Origin: an uncultured Brachyspira sp. | GTDB taxonomy: Bacteria; Spirochaetota; Brachyspiria; Brachyspirales; Brachyspiraceae | Length of the DNA: 64,000 nt | Assembly (NCBI RefSeq): GCF_944390845.1 | Contig: NZ_CALXRM010000002.1 | Coordinates: forward strand, 1-64,000 | Direction: 5' to 3' | In this document: in pieces, positions 26,079 to 35,577 of the stretch | Layout: the number at the start of each line of letters is the position of its first letter | Position numbering within the stretch: the stretch's first letter is position 1 | Translations under genes and position numbers: made by a program | The notes under the pieces: generated by a model | What the model was told of the DNA's origin: nothing | What the model saw: only the letters and a program-made list of their open reading frames with translations | Databases searched by the model: none

Positions 26079-26111
26079 AAGAGATGCTGTATTTATTATA
26101 TAGCATCTCTT
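26079..26111 (+). terminator. terminator of PepSY-like copy 2
   Basis: Perfect 10-bp arms AAGAGATGCT / AGCATCTCTT with a 13-nt loop, then CTTTTTATT. Confidence 0.82.
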
Positions 26112-26295
26112 CTTTTTATTATAGTATTAATAAAATTTATTTTGTTAAATTATTTTTATTTTTTTATTTATTGCTCATCAAAGTGTTCATTATCATTTAT
26201 ATAAATGAAACTCTGTTTATATCTTATTCATTAATTATATTTATATCAATTCATAAAGTATTAACTAAATATAATATTTTTATATTAAAGATTGA

Positions 26296-26550
26296 TATAT
26301 ACCTAAACAACTATATTTTGTCAAAATAAATTTATATTTTATTTTGTATATATAGGCTTTGCCCACAGCTCTGCGTACCTGCGAAAAGGTGTGAACTAAA
26401 ATTATGGTATTACACTATATTTGATAGATATTTTTTTAATATTAAGCTGTAGCATATGCGTTTTTTGCTACTTTGACGCTGTCCGCCTGTGGCGTGTGGC
26501 GGGAAAAAGAACAACAAAAAATTGACAAACTCAAAAATTTTCAGTATATA
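26296..26550 (-). repeat. MITE-like unit F1 (255 bp), inverted
   Basis: Left end TATATACCTAAACAACTATA then TTTTGTCAA; right end TTGACAAACTC then AAAAATTTTCAGTATATA. Interior GGCTTTGCCCACAGCTCTGCG and GGCGTGTGGCGGG match other units in reverse complement. Shares its TATATA with unit F2. Confidence 0.65.
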
Positions 26551-26863
26551 CCAAAAATTTTATAGTTTGTCAAAAAATACAATTTTAAATTTAGGTTATT
26601 TGTGGGGACTAGCCCACCGCTCTGCGTACTTCGTAACACCCCCAGTTCTTTTGCGACTGAAAGGAGTGCCTGTGGTATTGACACAAAGAACCTATATCCT
26701 CGATAAACTCGGATACGCTTCGCGAAAGACTGCATTTTTGACACAAATCTTGTTTTTACTTCACATTTCAAACAAAACTTAATAATATTTTATACTATTA
26801 ATAAACAAAAATTACATTTACAAAAAAGTAAAAATTGACAAAATATAGTTGTTTAGGTATATA
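26545..26863 (+). repeat. MITE-like unit F2 (319 bp)
   Basis: Left end TATATACCAAAAATTTTA then TAGTTTGTCAA, right end GACAAAATATAGTTG then TTTAGGTATATA. The interior contains CCACCGCTCTGCG and CGGATACGCTTCGCG. The plus and minus frames at 26489-26782 lie across the repeats and are rejected as genes. Confidence 0.65.
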
Positions 26864-26884
26864 CTAAAAATTGATTTTTATACA

Positions 26885-26919
26885 AAAAAGGAGATCAGAT
26901 TTTTCCAATCTCCTTTGAT
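26885..26919 (-). terminator. terminator of the first oligopeptide-binding lipoprotein gene
   Basis: On the minus strand AAAGGAGATT and ATCTCCTTTTTT pair around a 10-nt loop, about 35 bp past the stop at 26956. Confidence 0.82.
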
Positions 26920-26955
26920 TTTTAATCAATAAATCTTTTTATAATAAATAAAAAA

Positions 26956-28545
26956 TTATTTTTCTAAATAAGAATAATGGAATCTGTATTTTCCAAGAGG
27001 ATCTAATTTATAATCTTTAAGTTTTTTAGATACCATTAAAACATTAGATCTGTAATGTATAGGTATTATAGGCATATCATACATAAGTATAGATTCAGCA
27101 TTATGAAGAACAGTCATTCTATCTTTAGGATTAACTATATGTTTAGAAGATTCAATAAGTTTATCATATTCAGGATTATTGTATCCCGGATTGCTAGGAG
27201 CATAACTTAAATATAATTCTAACATAGTCATAGGGTCATTATAATCACCAGTCCAACCGCTTAAAACCATTTGATAACTTAAATCTCTAAAGCTTTGAAG
27301 TATAACAGACCATTCTCTAGGCACAATAACGGCATCAACTCCGATATTTTTCCACATTTGCTGTATAGCTTCAACCATTACGACATTACCGTCATTTGCA
27401 ACTAATACCTCTATAACAGGATAATTTTCTCCGTTAGGGTATCCTGCTTCAGCCATAAGTTTTTTAGCTTCTTCAATATTCTTTTGATAATCATCGCTTT
27501 GTACGCTTATATAATCTCCTCCATTGGCTCTGAACTCTCCTTCATAATCGCTTATTAGAGGAGGAACAAAAGCTCCGGCAGGTATTTGACCGGATCTGTT
27601 TACTGATTCTACTATGTAATTTCTGTCGATGGCAAGAGCTAATGCCCTTCTTACTCTTGAATCTTTAAATGCTTCATTAGTTAAGTTCATCTCAAAATAT
27701 ACAGTACCATAAGCCGGATTCATTACTATTAAATCTTCTTTTTTTAAGTTATCTATTTCTTGAGCCGGTACTAAATTAGAAAAATGTACTTGTCCGTTTC
27801 TTAAAGCAGCTAATGCAGTATTCTTATCTGATATCATAGAAACAGTTATTTGTTTAGCTACTAATTGATCTTTGTCATAATAGTTGGTATTAATTTCCAT
27901 TACTATTTTATCATCTCTGATTCTCTCAACCATTTTATAAGGACCATTTCCTATATAAGTTTCTGGTTTTTCTACCCAAGTATCACCATATTTTTCTATA
28001 ATATCTTTTCTTACCGGTACAAACATATCAGCAAGTTCTAAAAAATATGCAGTAGGATTTTCTAAAGTTATTTCTAATGTGTAATCATCTATTTTTTTTA
28101 TTCCTAATTCTTCTACCGGCATTTCACCATGAAAAATTTTTAAAGCATTTTTTATAGGTGCCATAAGTGCAGCATAAGGAGCAGCAGTATTAGGATCAAC
28201 AAATCTTCTGTAACTATATACAAAATCATCAGCAGTTACTGGCTGTCCGTCAGACCATTTTGCATTAGTTCTTAAATAAAATAAATAAGAGAGTCCATCT
28301 TCACTCATGCTATAATTTTCAGCAATTCCTCCTGTAAGTTTTCCGTCTTTATCTTTTTTCATAAGTCCTTCAAAAAAATGTCTTATATAAACAGTTCCTG
28401 CACTTGCAGTATTAAGATGAGGATCTATAGTTGCTACTTCTCCTCCAAGCGATACAACTATTTCATCTTTTGATACTTCTTTTTTTGATGAACAAGATAA
28501 TATTAAAGCTGATAATAAAATGGCTGTATATATAATCCTTTTCAT
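26956..28545 (-). CDS. oligopeptide ABC transporter substrate-binding lipoprotein (OppA-like), copy 1
   Basis: A 529-residue extracytoplasmic solute-binding protein of family 5. The lipobox is ALILSC (Cys at about 18). EVATIDPHLNTASAGTVYIRHFFEGL, DGLSYLFYLRTNAKWSDGQPVTADDFVYSYRR and RVRRALALAIDR are the OppA signatures. It captures peptides for an Opp/Dpp permease, which is not in the window. A longer frame starts 60 bp upstream, but AGGAG lies 9 nt before the ATG at 28545 and the signal peptide begins there, so that start is used. Closely similar to copy 2 next door: a local duplication. Confidence 0.93.
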   Translation of the reverse strand: MKRIIYTAILLSALILSCSSKKEVSKDEIVVSLGGEVATIDPHLNTASAGTVYIRHFFEGLMKKDKDGKLTGGIAENYSMSEDGLSYLFYLRTNAKWSDGQPVTADDFVYSYRRFVDPNTAAPYAALMAPIKNALKIFHGEMPVEELGIKKIDDYTLEITLENPTAYFLELADMFVPVRKDIIEKYGDTWVEKPETYIGNGPYKMVERIRDDKIVMEINTNYYDKDQLVAKQITVSMISDKNTALAALRNGQVHFSNLVPAQEIDNLKKEDLIVMNPAYGTVYFEMNLTNEAFKDSRVRRALALAIDRNYIVESVNRSGQIPAGAFVPPLISDYEGEFRANGGDYISVQSDDYQKNIEEAKKLMAEAGYPNGENYPVIEVLVANDGNVVMVEAIQQMWKNIGVDAVIVPREWSVILQSFRDLSYQMVLSGWTGDYNDPMTMLELYLSYAPSNPGYNNPEYDKLIESSKHIVNPKDRMTVLHNAESILMYDMPIIPIHYRSNVLMVSKKLKDYKLDPLGKYRFHYSYLEK

Positions 28546-28779
28546 TATAAATAATCTCCTTTTTTGATGTGTTATATATTTTAGTATAAAATAGTAAAAA
28601 TACAATATGTTAACTTTTGTGTATGTTTATAATAAAATGTTATTTTTAATGAATTATATTTATATAGCAAGTAATATATGGTTTATATTTTAATAAAGTT
28701 AAGTATTTTTTATGTTTTTGAAGTTATTGAAAATATTAAGACTTTTATAATAATAGGGCAGAGTAAAAAATTAGATATA

Positions 28780-28825
28780 TTAATTTGATTGATAGTTTAT
28801 AAATATATTCTATCAATCAAATTAA
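28780..28825 (-). terminator. terminator of the second oligopeptide-binding lipoprotein gene
   Basis: Perfect 16-bp arms TTAATTTGATTGATAG / CTATCAATCAAATTAA with a 14-nt loop, 11 bp past the stop of the minus-strand gene. AT-rich and without a strong T-tract. Confidence 0.65.
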
Positions 28826-28835
28826 ATAGCTAAAA

Positions 28836-30461
28836 TTATTTTGCGGTAGTATTAGTAACTATATCAACAGAGCAGTAATTAAATCTATGTCTTCCAAGCG
28901 GATTTAAAACTAAGCCTTTAAGATTTGGATTAACTATTAATGAATCAGTTTTATAATATAAAGGTATTATAGGCATTTCATCTAATAATATAGATTCAGC
29001 TTTTATCATATTTTGCATTCTTAAATTATTATCATGTGATTTTTTTGCTTCTAATATTAAATTGTCATATTGAGCATTTGAAAATCCTGAGTGATTAACA
29101 CCCCCGTAACTTACCATAATATCAAGCATTGTCATAGGATCATAATAATCGCCAGTCCAGCCCATTCTAGCTATTTGATATTTTTTTCTTGTTAGAGCTA
29201 ATAATGTAGCAAGGAATTCTTCTTCTTCCAATTTAATATCTATATTTAATGCCTCTTTCCACATTTGCTGTATAGTTTTTCCAACTTCATAGAATATACC
29301 TGGGGATACTTTCAATGTTAATACAGGATAATTTTGTCCGTTACTGTATCCTGCTTCAGCCATTAATGCTTTAGCTTTTTCTATATTTGCTTGATAATTA
29401 TTTAATTCTATAAAGTTGCTTGATTCATCTCTAAAAGAATGTTTTATTCCTTTTACAGCAGGCGGTACAAAAGCTCCGGCAGAAGTTTGAGCACCTCTTA
29501 CTATATTGTTTACTATATATCTTCTATCTATAGCTAGTGATAATGCTTGTCTTACTCTTTTATCGTTTAATCCTTCATTTGTTATATTTAATTCAAGATA
29601 AATAGTACCTATAGCATCATTGGGTTTTATATAACCTTTTCTAGTAAGATATTCTAATTCATTAGCAGGAGGTTCCAATGCTGAAAAATGAACTTTATTT
29701 TGGAATATTTGATCTATTATATTTGCTACATTATTATCAGATACGAAAGTTATTCTTTTAGCTACTATTTCTTCTTTATTATAGTAATTGGGATTTTCTT
29801 CATATACTATTTTTTCTCCAGGTACTCTTTCTTTTAATACATATTGACCATTACAAATATATGTTTTAGGGCTTAAAGTCCATTCATCTCCATATTCTTT
29901 AATAATATCTTCTCTTAAAGGTACAAATATACCTGTTGAAGCTACAAAATCTAAAAAGAATAGGGAAGGATTTTCAAGTTCTACTTTTAATGTATAATCA
30001 TCTATAACCTTTACGCCTAGATTTGTTATATCCATAGTGCCAAGTCTTATATTTGTTGCATTTTTAATAATTTCCATCATATAAGCAAAAGAAGCATCTG
30101 TTTGCGGATTTACAGCTCTTCTCCAGCTATATTGAAAATCATAAGCAGTTACCGGCTTTCCGTCAGACCATTTGGCATTAGTTCTTAAATGGAATGTATA
30201 AGTTAATCCATCTTCGGATATGTCCCATTTTTCAGCTATACCCGGTATAATGTCATTATTTTTATCTGTTTTAGTTAATCCTTCAAAAGCATGTAATATA
30301 TATGTACTCACCACCCCTATATCATTTAGTGTTGGATCTATAGTTGTAGGGTCGCTTCCCATATTAACTACTATATCTTCAGATGGTGCTATTTCTTCTT
30401 TTTTTGATGAACAAGATATGATTATAATTAAGATTGAGATGTATAATATTATTTTTTTCAT
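28836..30461 (-). CDS. oligopeptide ABC transporter substrate-binding lipoprotein (OppA-like), copy 2
   Basis: A 541-residue family 5 solute-binding protein, paralogous to the 26956-28545 protein. The lipobox is IIIISC-SS. It has GSDPTTIDPTLNDIG, DGLTYTFHLRTNAKWSDGKP, RVRQALSLAIDRRYI and YQIARMGWTGDYYDPMTML, almost the same order of motifs as copy 1. The 230-bp gap between the two genes, each with its own terminator, suggests separate units with different peptide preferences. No permease or ATPase is adjacent, so it would feed a transporter encoded elsewhere. Confidence 0.93.
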   Translation of the reverse strand: MKKIILYISILIIIISCSSKKEEIAPSEDIVVNMGSDPTTIDPTLNDIGVVSTYILHAFEGLTKTDKNNDIIPGIAEKWDISEDGLTYTFHLRTNAKWSDGKPVTAYDFQYSWRRAVNPQTDASFAYMMEIIKNATNIRLGTMDITNLGVKVIDDYTLKVELENPSLFFLDFVASTGIFVPLREDIIKEYGDEWTLSPKTYICNGQYVLKERVPGEKIVYEENPNYYNKEEIVAKRITFVSDNNVANIIDQIFQNKVHFSALEPPANELEYLTRKGYIKPNDAIGTIYLELNITNEGLNDKRVRQALSLAIDRRYIVNNIVRGAQTSAGAFVPPAVKGIKHSFRDESSNFIELNNYQANIEKAKALMAEAGYSNGQNYPVLTLKVSPGIFYEVGKTIQQMWKEALNIDIKLEEEEFLATLLALTRKKYQIARMGWTGDYYDPMTMLDIMVSYGGVNHSGFSNAQYDNLILEAKKSHDNNLRMQNMIKAESILLDEMPIIPLYYKTDSLIVNPNLKGLVLNPLGRHRFNYCSVDIVTNTTAK

Positions 30462-30737
30462 ATTTTATAAATCTCCAAAATTAAAGTTTTTTAAGTAAAA
30501 AGTCCGTTTGCAGTAATTATTATATTTTATATTGATATAAAGTCAATACAAAAGTTTTAATTCATGTTTTATTATGGTTTTATTTTGCTTTTTAAATTTT
30601 AATGTACATGTTTAATATTATTTTTTTTTCACAATAAGATTAAGTAAAATATTTGAAACATGAATACTCGGTGAACCAAAAAAAATGAAATTTATGGTTA
30701 TAAAAACACAAAAAAAATTATTGTAAGTAAAAATTCA
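30462..30737. other. intergenic region between divergent genes
   Basis: It should hold the promoter of the minus-strand lipoprotein gene. It is AT-rich with runs of A and T; I see no repeat unit, riboswitch or small gene. Confidence 0.5.
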
Positions 30738-30766
30738 TTGACAATCGAATTTAAATTTACTATACT
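30738..30766 (+). promoter_or_regulatory. consensus sigma70 promoter of the CoA-transferase operon
   Basis: -35 TTGACA (30738-30743), 17-bp spacer, -10 TATACT (30761-30766). It is a near-perfect promoter followed by a GGGAGG ribosome site, in keeping with high expression. Confidence 0.8.
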
Positions 30767-30824
30767 AGAGTTTATTAAAAAAAGAAAATTTTATTCAAAA
30801 ATATGAAACCGGGAGGTTTTTTTC

Positions 30825-32171
30825 ATGGATTATAAAAAGATTTATCAAGAAAAATTGACTACAGCAGAAGAAGCTGTTAAAGTTGTAAAATCTGGAGATT
30901 GGGTTGATTATGGTTGGGTAGTAGCTACACCTATAGAATTAGATAAAGCATTAGCTAAAAGACTCCCAGAATTAACAGACATCAATTTCAGAGGCGGTAT
31001 ATTATTCTGGGAACCAGAAATATTTAAGATTCCAGATGCTGCTAATCATATGACTTGGAACTCATGGCATATGTCTGGCTTAGAAAGAAAGGCTGTAGAT
31101 AAAGGTTTTTGTTTCTATGATCCTATTCGTTATTCAGAAATGCCTAGATATTATAGAGATTTGCCTCGCGGAATAGATGTGGCAATGTTCCAAGTATCAG
31201 AAATGGACGAAAATGGATATTTTAACTTTGGACCTAATGCTTCACATATGCAGGCTATGATAGAAAGATGTAAATGCGTTATTGTAGAAGTTAATAAAAA
31301 TATGCCTAGATGTTTAGGTTCAAGTGCTTTAGGCGGAGAAGCAGTTCATATTAATCAAGTTGATATGATAGTAGAAGGACAGAATCCTCCTATAAAAGAA
31401 ATGCCATCAGGCGGTGCTACAGAAGTAGATAAAACAGTAGCTAAACTCATAGTAGAAGAAATTCCTAATGGTGCTTGTTTGCAATTAGGTATAGGTGGTA
31501 TGCCTAATGCAGTAGGTTCTTTAATAGCAGAATCAGATTTAAAAGATTTGGGTGTACATACAGAAATGTATGTTGATGCATTTGTAGATATATCTTTATC
31601 TGGAAAAATAACAGGTTCTAAAAAGAATATAGACAGAGGCAGACAAACCTATGCATTTGGTGCTGGTACTAAGAAATTATATGATTATTTACATAATAAT
31701 CCTGAATGTTTATCAGCTCCTGTAGATTATACTAATGATATAAGAGTAATATCTTCTATAGATAATTTCATGTCAATAAACAATGCAGTAGAAATAGATT
31801 TATTCGGACAAGTAAGTGCAGAATCAACTGGATTTAAACATATAAGCGGTGCTGGCGGACAATTAGACTTCGTATTAGGAGCTTATTTATCTAAAGGCGG
31901 TAAGAGCTTTATCTGTTTATCTTCTACAGTAATGGGTAAAGACGGACAATTAAAATCAAGAATAGTTCCTAGCTTTGCTAATGGTACTGTTGTAACAGAT
32001 ACAAGAGCTAATACTCATTATGTTGTAACAGAGTATGGTAAAGTTAATTTGAAAGGTTTATCTACTTGGCAAAGAGCAGAGGCTTTAATATCAATAGCTC
32101 ATCCAGATTTAAGAGACGGATTAGTAAAAGAAGCTGAAAAAGCTAAAATTTGGAGAAAGAGCAATAAATAA
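30825..32171 (+). CDS. acyl-CoA:acetate CoA-transferase (butyryl-CoA transferase-like)
   Basis: A 448-residue class I CoA-transferase of the butyryl-CoA:acetate/4-hydroxybutyrate CoA-transferase family. The catalytic Glu is in [23 protein letters not shown] and [20 protein letters not shown] are the family's CoA-binding motifs. It moves CoA between an acyl-CoA and acetate, releasing the free acid and acetyl-CoA. It is the first gene of a three-gene cluster with the dehydrogenase fusion (61 bp downstream) and the flavodiiron protein. Butyrate is the likely acid, from the neighbour; crotonate or 4-hydroxybutyrate are alternatives. Confidence 0.87.
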   Translation: MDYKKIYQEKLTTAEEAVKVVKSGDWVDYGWVVATPIELDKALAKRLPELTDINFRGGILFWEPEIFKIPDAANHMTWNSWHMSGLERKAVDKGFCFYDPIRYSEMPRYYRDLPRGIDVAMFQVSEMDENGYFNFGPNASHMQAMIERCKCVIVEVNKNMPRCLGSSALGGEAVHINQVDMIVEGQNPPIKEMPSGGATEVDKTVAKLIVEEIPNGACLQLGIGGMPNAVGSLIAESDLKDLGVHTEMYVDAFVDISLSGKITGSKKNIDRGRQTYAFGAGTKKLYDYLHNNPECLSAPVDYTNDIRVISSIDNFMSINNAVEIDLFGQVSAESTGFKHISGAGGQLDFVLGAYLSKGGKSFICLSSTVMGKDGQLKSRIVPSFANGTVVTDTRANTHYVVTEYGKVNLKGLSTWQRAEALISIAHPDLRDGLVKEAEKAKIWRKSNK

Positions 32172-32232
32172 TTGAATTTTGAGATTTATTCCAATTTCGT
32201 ATACAAAAATAATAATGTTAAAGGAGAAGCAA

Positions 32233-34155
32233 ATGTTTAAAACAACTGAACAACACGAAGCGTTCCGTGCTAAAGTCAGAGCTTGGGCAGAAGAGGTTGT
32301 AAAACCTATAGCAGTAGAGCTTGACTTAGATAACAAATTCCCTGATGCAGCTGTAGCTGAAATGGGCGAGAAAAAATTAAATATCATGGGTTTACCTTAT
32401 GATAAGAAATATGGCGGTGCAGGACTTGATGTATTAAGTTATGCAATAGCAGTAGAAGAACTTTCAAGAGTAGATGGCGGTGTAGGTGTAATTTTATCAG
32501 CACATACTTCTTTAGGTTCTTATCCAATCGATGCTTTTGGTACTGAAGAACAAAAGAAAAAATATTTGGTTCCTCTTGCTAAAGGTGAAAAAATAGGTGC
32601 TTTCGGTTTAACTGAACCTGAAGCTGGTTCTGATGCTGGCGGTACAGAAACTACTGCTGTATTAAATGGTGATCATTATATATTAAATGGTGAAAAAATA
32701 TTTATTACTAATGCTCCTAAAGCAGACACTTATGTAGTATTTGCTGTTACTACTCCTGGTATTGGTACTAGAGGTATTAGTGCTTTCATCGTAGAAAAAG
32801 GCTGGGAAGGCTTTGAATTTGGCGAACACTATAATAAATTAGGTATTCGTTCATCTACTACAGCTCAATTAATTTTCAATGATGTTAAAGTTCCTAAAGA
32901 AAACTTACTTGGTAAAGAAGGTCAAGGATTCAAAATTGCTATGCAAACTCTTGACGGCGGACGTATAGGTATTGCTGCTCAAGCTTTAGGTATAGCTCAA
33001 GGTGCTTACGAAGCTGCTTTAGAATATGCTAAAGAAAGAATACAGTTTGGCCGTCCTATTGCTCAGCAACAAGCTGTAGCTTTCAAACTTTCTGATATGG
33101 CTACTAAATTACGTGCTGCTAGACTTTTAGTTTACAGTGCTGCTGAATTAAAACAAGCTCATGAACCTTATGGTATGGAAGCTGCTATGGCTAAACAATA
33201 TGCTTCTGATATAGGTTTAGAAGTAGTTAATGATGCACTTCAAATCCATGGCGGTAACGGTTATATTAAAGGTGCTTACATGGTTGAAAGAGCTTACCGT
33301 GATGCTAAGATTTGTACTATTTATGAAGGTACTAACGAAATTCAAAGAGTTGTTATTTCTGCTGCTATACTTGGTAAAATGCCAAAAGCTCCTGCTGGTG
33401 CTGTTGCTGGTCCTATGGCTAAAAAAGGACCTATCACTGGTGAAAGAAGAAATATCATCTTTAAAGATGGTTCAGCAGAAGACAAAGTTAATGCTTTAGT
33501 AGCTGCTCTTAAAAAAGACGGTATTGATTTCTCAGTTGGTATCGATATAAATACTCCTATACTTGAGGCTGAAAGAGTAGTAAGTGCTGGTAAAGGTATT
33601 GGTGCTAAAGAAAACATGAAACTTGTTGAAGATTTAGCTAAAGCTGCTGGTGCTGCTATAGGATGTTCACGCCCTGTTGCCGAAGAATTAAGATATCTTC
33701 CTATAAATAGATATGTTGGTATGTCTGGTCAAAAATTCAATGGTAACTTATATATAGCTTGCGGTATTTCTGGTGCTAACCAACACTTAAAAGGTATTAA
33801 AAATGCTGCTATTATAGTTGCTATCAATACTAGAGGTAATGCTAAAATCTTCAAAAATGCTGACTATGGTATTGTTGGTGATGTTAAAGAAATTTTACCT
33901 TTATTAGCTAAAGCTTTAGATACAGGTGCTAAAAAACCTGCAGAAGTTCCATTCAAAAAAATGAAGAGAATAGCTCCTAAGAAAACTGTACAAATACAAA
34001 AATGCTATGTATGTACTGGTTGTGGTTATGAATATAATCCTGCATTAGGTGATCCTGAATCTGAAATCGCTCCAGGTACTGAGTTTAAATCTCTACCAGA
34101 AGAATGGGTATGTCCAGAATGTAGTGAAGAAAAAGCTAACTTCATAGAAGCTTAA
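32233..34155 (+). CDS. acyl-CoA dehydrogenase / ETF-alpha FAD domain / rubredoxin fusion
   Basis: A 640-residue three-part flavoprotein. Residues about 1-385 are an acyl-CoA dehydrogenase with [25 protein letters not shown] and the base Glu in [11 protein letters not shown]. Residues about 400-580 match only the C-terminal FAD domain of ETF-alpha ([33 protein letters not shown]). Residues about 590-640 are a rubredoxin with [10 protein letters not shown] and WVCPECS. The ETF-alpha N-terminal domain and ETF-beta are absent. Electrons could pass from acyl-CoA via two FADs to rubredoxin iron, or in reverse. AAGGAG fixes the ATG at 32233 over a TTG start 54 bp upstream. Codon use (many GCT, GTT, GGT, AAC) suggests strong expression. 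Confidence 0.9.
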   Translation: MFKTTEQHEAFRAKVRAWAEEVVKPIAVELDLDNKFPDAAVAEMGEKKLNIMGLPYDKKYGGAGLDVLSYAIAVEELSRVDGGVGVILSAHTSLGSYPIDAFGTEEQKKKYLVPLAKGEKIGAFGLTEPEAGSDAGGTETTAVLNGDHYILNGEKIFITNAPKADTYVVFAVTTPGIGTRGISAFIVEKGWEGFEFGEHYNKLGIRSSTTAQLIFNDVKVPKENLLGKEGQGFKIAMQTLDGGRIGIAAQALGIAQGAYEAALEYAKERIQFGRPIAQQQAVAFKLSDMATKLRAARLLVYSAAELKQAHEPYGMEAAMAKQYASDIGLEVVNDALQIHGGNGYIKGAYMVERAYRDAKICTIYEGTNEIQRVVISAAILGKMPKAPAGAVAGPMAKKGPITGERRNIIFKDGSAEDKVNALVAALKKDGIDFSVGIDINTPILEAERVVSAGKGIGAKENMKLVEDLAKAAGAAIGCSRPVAEELRYLPINRYVGMSGQKFNGNLYIACGISGANQHLKGIKNAAIIVAINTRGNAKIFKNADYGIVGDVKEILPLLAKALDTGAKKPAEVPFKKMKRIAPKKTVQIQKCYVCTGCGYEYNPALGDPESEIAPGTEFKSLPEEWVCPECSEEKANFIEA

Positions 34156-34197
34156 TCACTAAAAATGAAATCTATGCAATAATTAAGGAGGAAAATA

Positions 34198-35412
34198 ATG
34201 CATTGTGTTAGAAAAGTTACTGAAGATTTATATTGGGTTGGAGCGAATGAACATCGCTTAGCTTTATTTGAAAATGTACACCCTTTAACTAGAGGTGTTT
34301 CTTATAACTCTTATGTTCTTGTAGAAGAAAAAGAAACTGTTCTTTTTGATACAGTAGACTGGGCTGTTTGCAGACAATTCTTAGATAACTTAGAATATGT
34401 TTTAAATGGCAGAAAACTTGACTATATGATTATTAACCATATGGAACCAGATCATGCTGCTTCTATAGAAGAAGTTTTAATACGTCACCCAGAAACTAAA
34501 GTTATATCTACAGAAAAAGCATTTATGTTTATGGATCAATTTGGTTTCGCTATTCCTGAAGATAAAAAAGATGTTGTAAAAGAAGGCGATACAAGAAAAT
34601 TCGGAAAACATGAAATTGCTTTCGTTGGTGCTCAAATGGTACACTGGCCTGAAGCTATGGTTAGCTTTGATACTTATAATGGTGTATTATTCTCTGCTGA
34701 CGCTTTCGGTTCTTTCATAGCTTTAGATGGTAGATTATTCAATGATGAAGTTAACTTCGACAGAGATTGGTTAGATGAGGCTAGAAGATATTATACTAAT
34801 ATCGTTGGTAAATATGGCCCTCATGTACAAAACTTACTTAAAAAAGCTGGCGGAATTATTGATAAAATTAAAATGTTCTGTCCTTTACATGGACCTATTT
34901 GGAGAAACAATTTAGGCTATATACTTGACAAATACAACAAATGGAGCACTTATGAACCTGAAGAAAAAGGTGTATTAATCGTATATGCTTCTATGTACGG
35001 CAACACTGAAGATATGGTTGGTGTTTTAGCTTGCAAATTAGCTGAAAAAGGAATAACTAATATCACTATGTGCGATGTTTCTAGCACTGATGTTTCTTAT
35101 TTGATCGCTCATACTTTCAAACTAAGCCACATTGTATTAGCTTCTGTTACTTATAACCTAAATATTTATCCACCTATGCATAACTATTTAGATGATATGA
35201 GAGCTCTTAATGTTCAAAAACGTAAATTTGCTCTTATCGAAAATGGTTCTTGGGCTCCTAAATCTGGTGCTTTGATGCAGGAATTCATAGAAAATAACTT
35301 GAAACAATGTGAAATTTTAGATACTCAAATTTCTGTTTCTTCTTCTATGAAAGAAGCTAACGTTGGTGAAATGGATGCTTTAGTTGATGCTATAGTTGAA
35401 TCTATGAAATAA
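34198..35412 (+). CDS. flavodiiron protein (FprA family)
   Basis: A 404-residue A-type flavoprotein. The metallo-beta-lactamase-like domain carries the diiron ligands H-x-E-x-D-H in NHMEPDHAAS (near residues 79-84), His in MVHWPEAM, Asp in FSADAFG and His in CPLHGPIW, so the site is complete. The flavodoxin domain starts near residue 258 (VYASMYGNTEDM). Such proteins reduce O2 to water or NO to N2O with electrons from rubredoxin. The rubredoxin is fused to the enzyme encoded 42 bp upstream. The shared strong codon bias supports cotranscription. A terminator follows. Confidence 0.93.
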   Translation: MHCVRKVTEDLYWVGANEHRLALFENVHPLTRGVSYNSYVLVEEKETVLFDTVDWAVCRQFLDNLEYVLNGRKLDYMIINHMEPDHAASIEEVLIRHPETKVISTEKAFMFMDQFGFAIPEDKKDVVKEGDTRKFGKHEIAFVGAQMVHWPEAMVSFDTYNGVLFSADAFGSFIALDGRLFNDEVNFDRDWLDEARRYYTNIVGKYGPHVQNLLKKAGGIIDKIKMFCPLHGPIWRNNLGYILDKYNKWSTYEPEEKGVLIVYASMYGNTEDMVGVLACKLAEKGITNITMCDVSSTDVSYLIAHTFKLSHIVLASVTYNLNIYPPMHNYLDDMRALNVQKRKFALIENGSWAPKSGALMQEFIENNLKQCEILDTQISVSSSMKEANVGEMDALVDAIVESMK

Positions 35413-35434
35413 TAAATATATTATTCATATAAGT

Positions 35435-35474
35435 AAGGCCGGTTCAGGTTTTTATGCTTGAATCGGCTTTTTTT
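35435..35474 (+). terminator. terminator of the CoA-transferase operon
   Basis: AAGGCCGGTTCAGG pairs with GCTTGAATCGGCTT through G-U wobbles, followed by TTTTTTT. Confidence 0.82.
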
Positions 35475-35577
35475 GTATAAATGATTTTTAAATTTTTACG
35501 AAAATACTAATAATATAAATAAGAAAAAGTTAATATTATGTAATAATAGATAATTAAATTTAAGGAAATAATTTTGT

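Noticed and set aside
26489-26782. Overlapping plus- and minus-strand frames
   Set aside because: Both fall in repeat units F1/F2 and show no protein motif.
33230-33617. Frames overlapping the dehydrogenase fusion on both strands
   Set aside because: Shadows within a strongly supported coding region.
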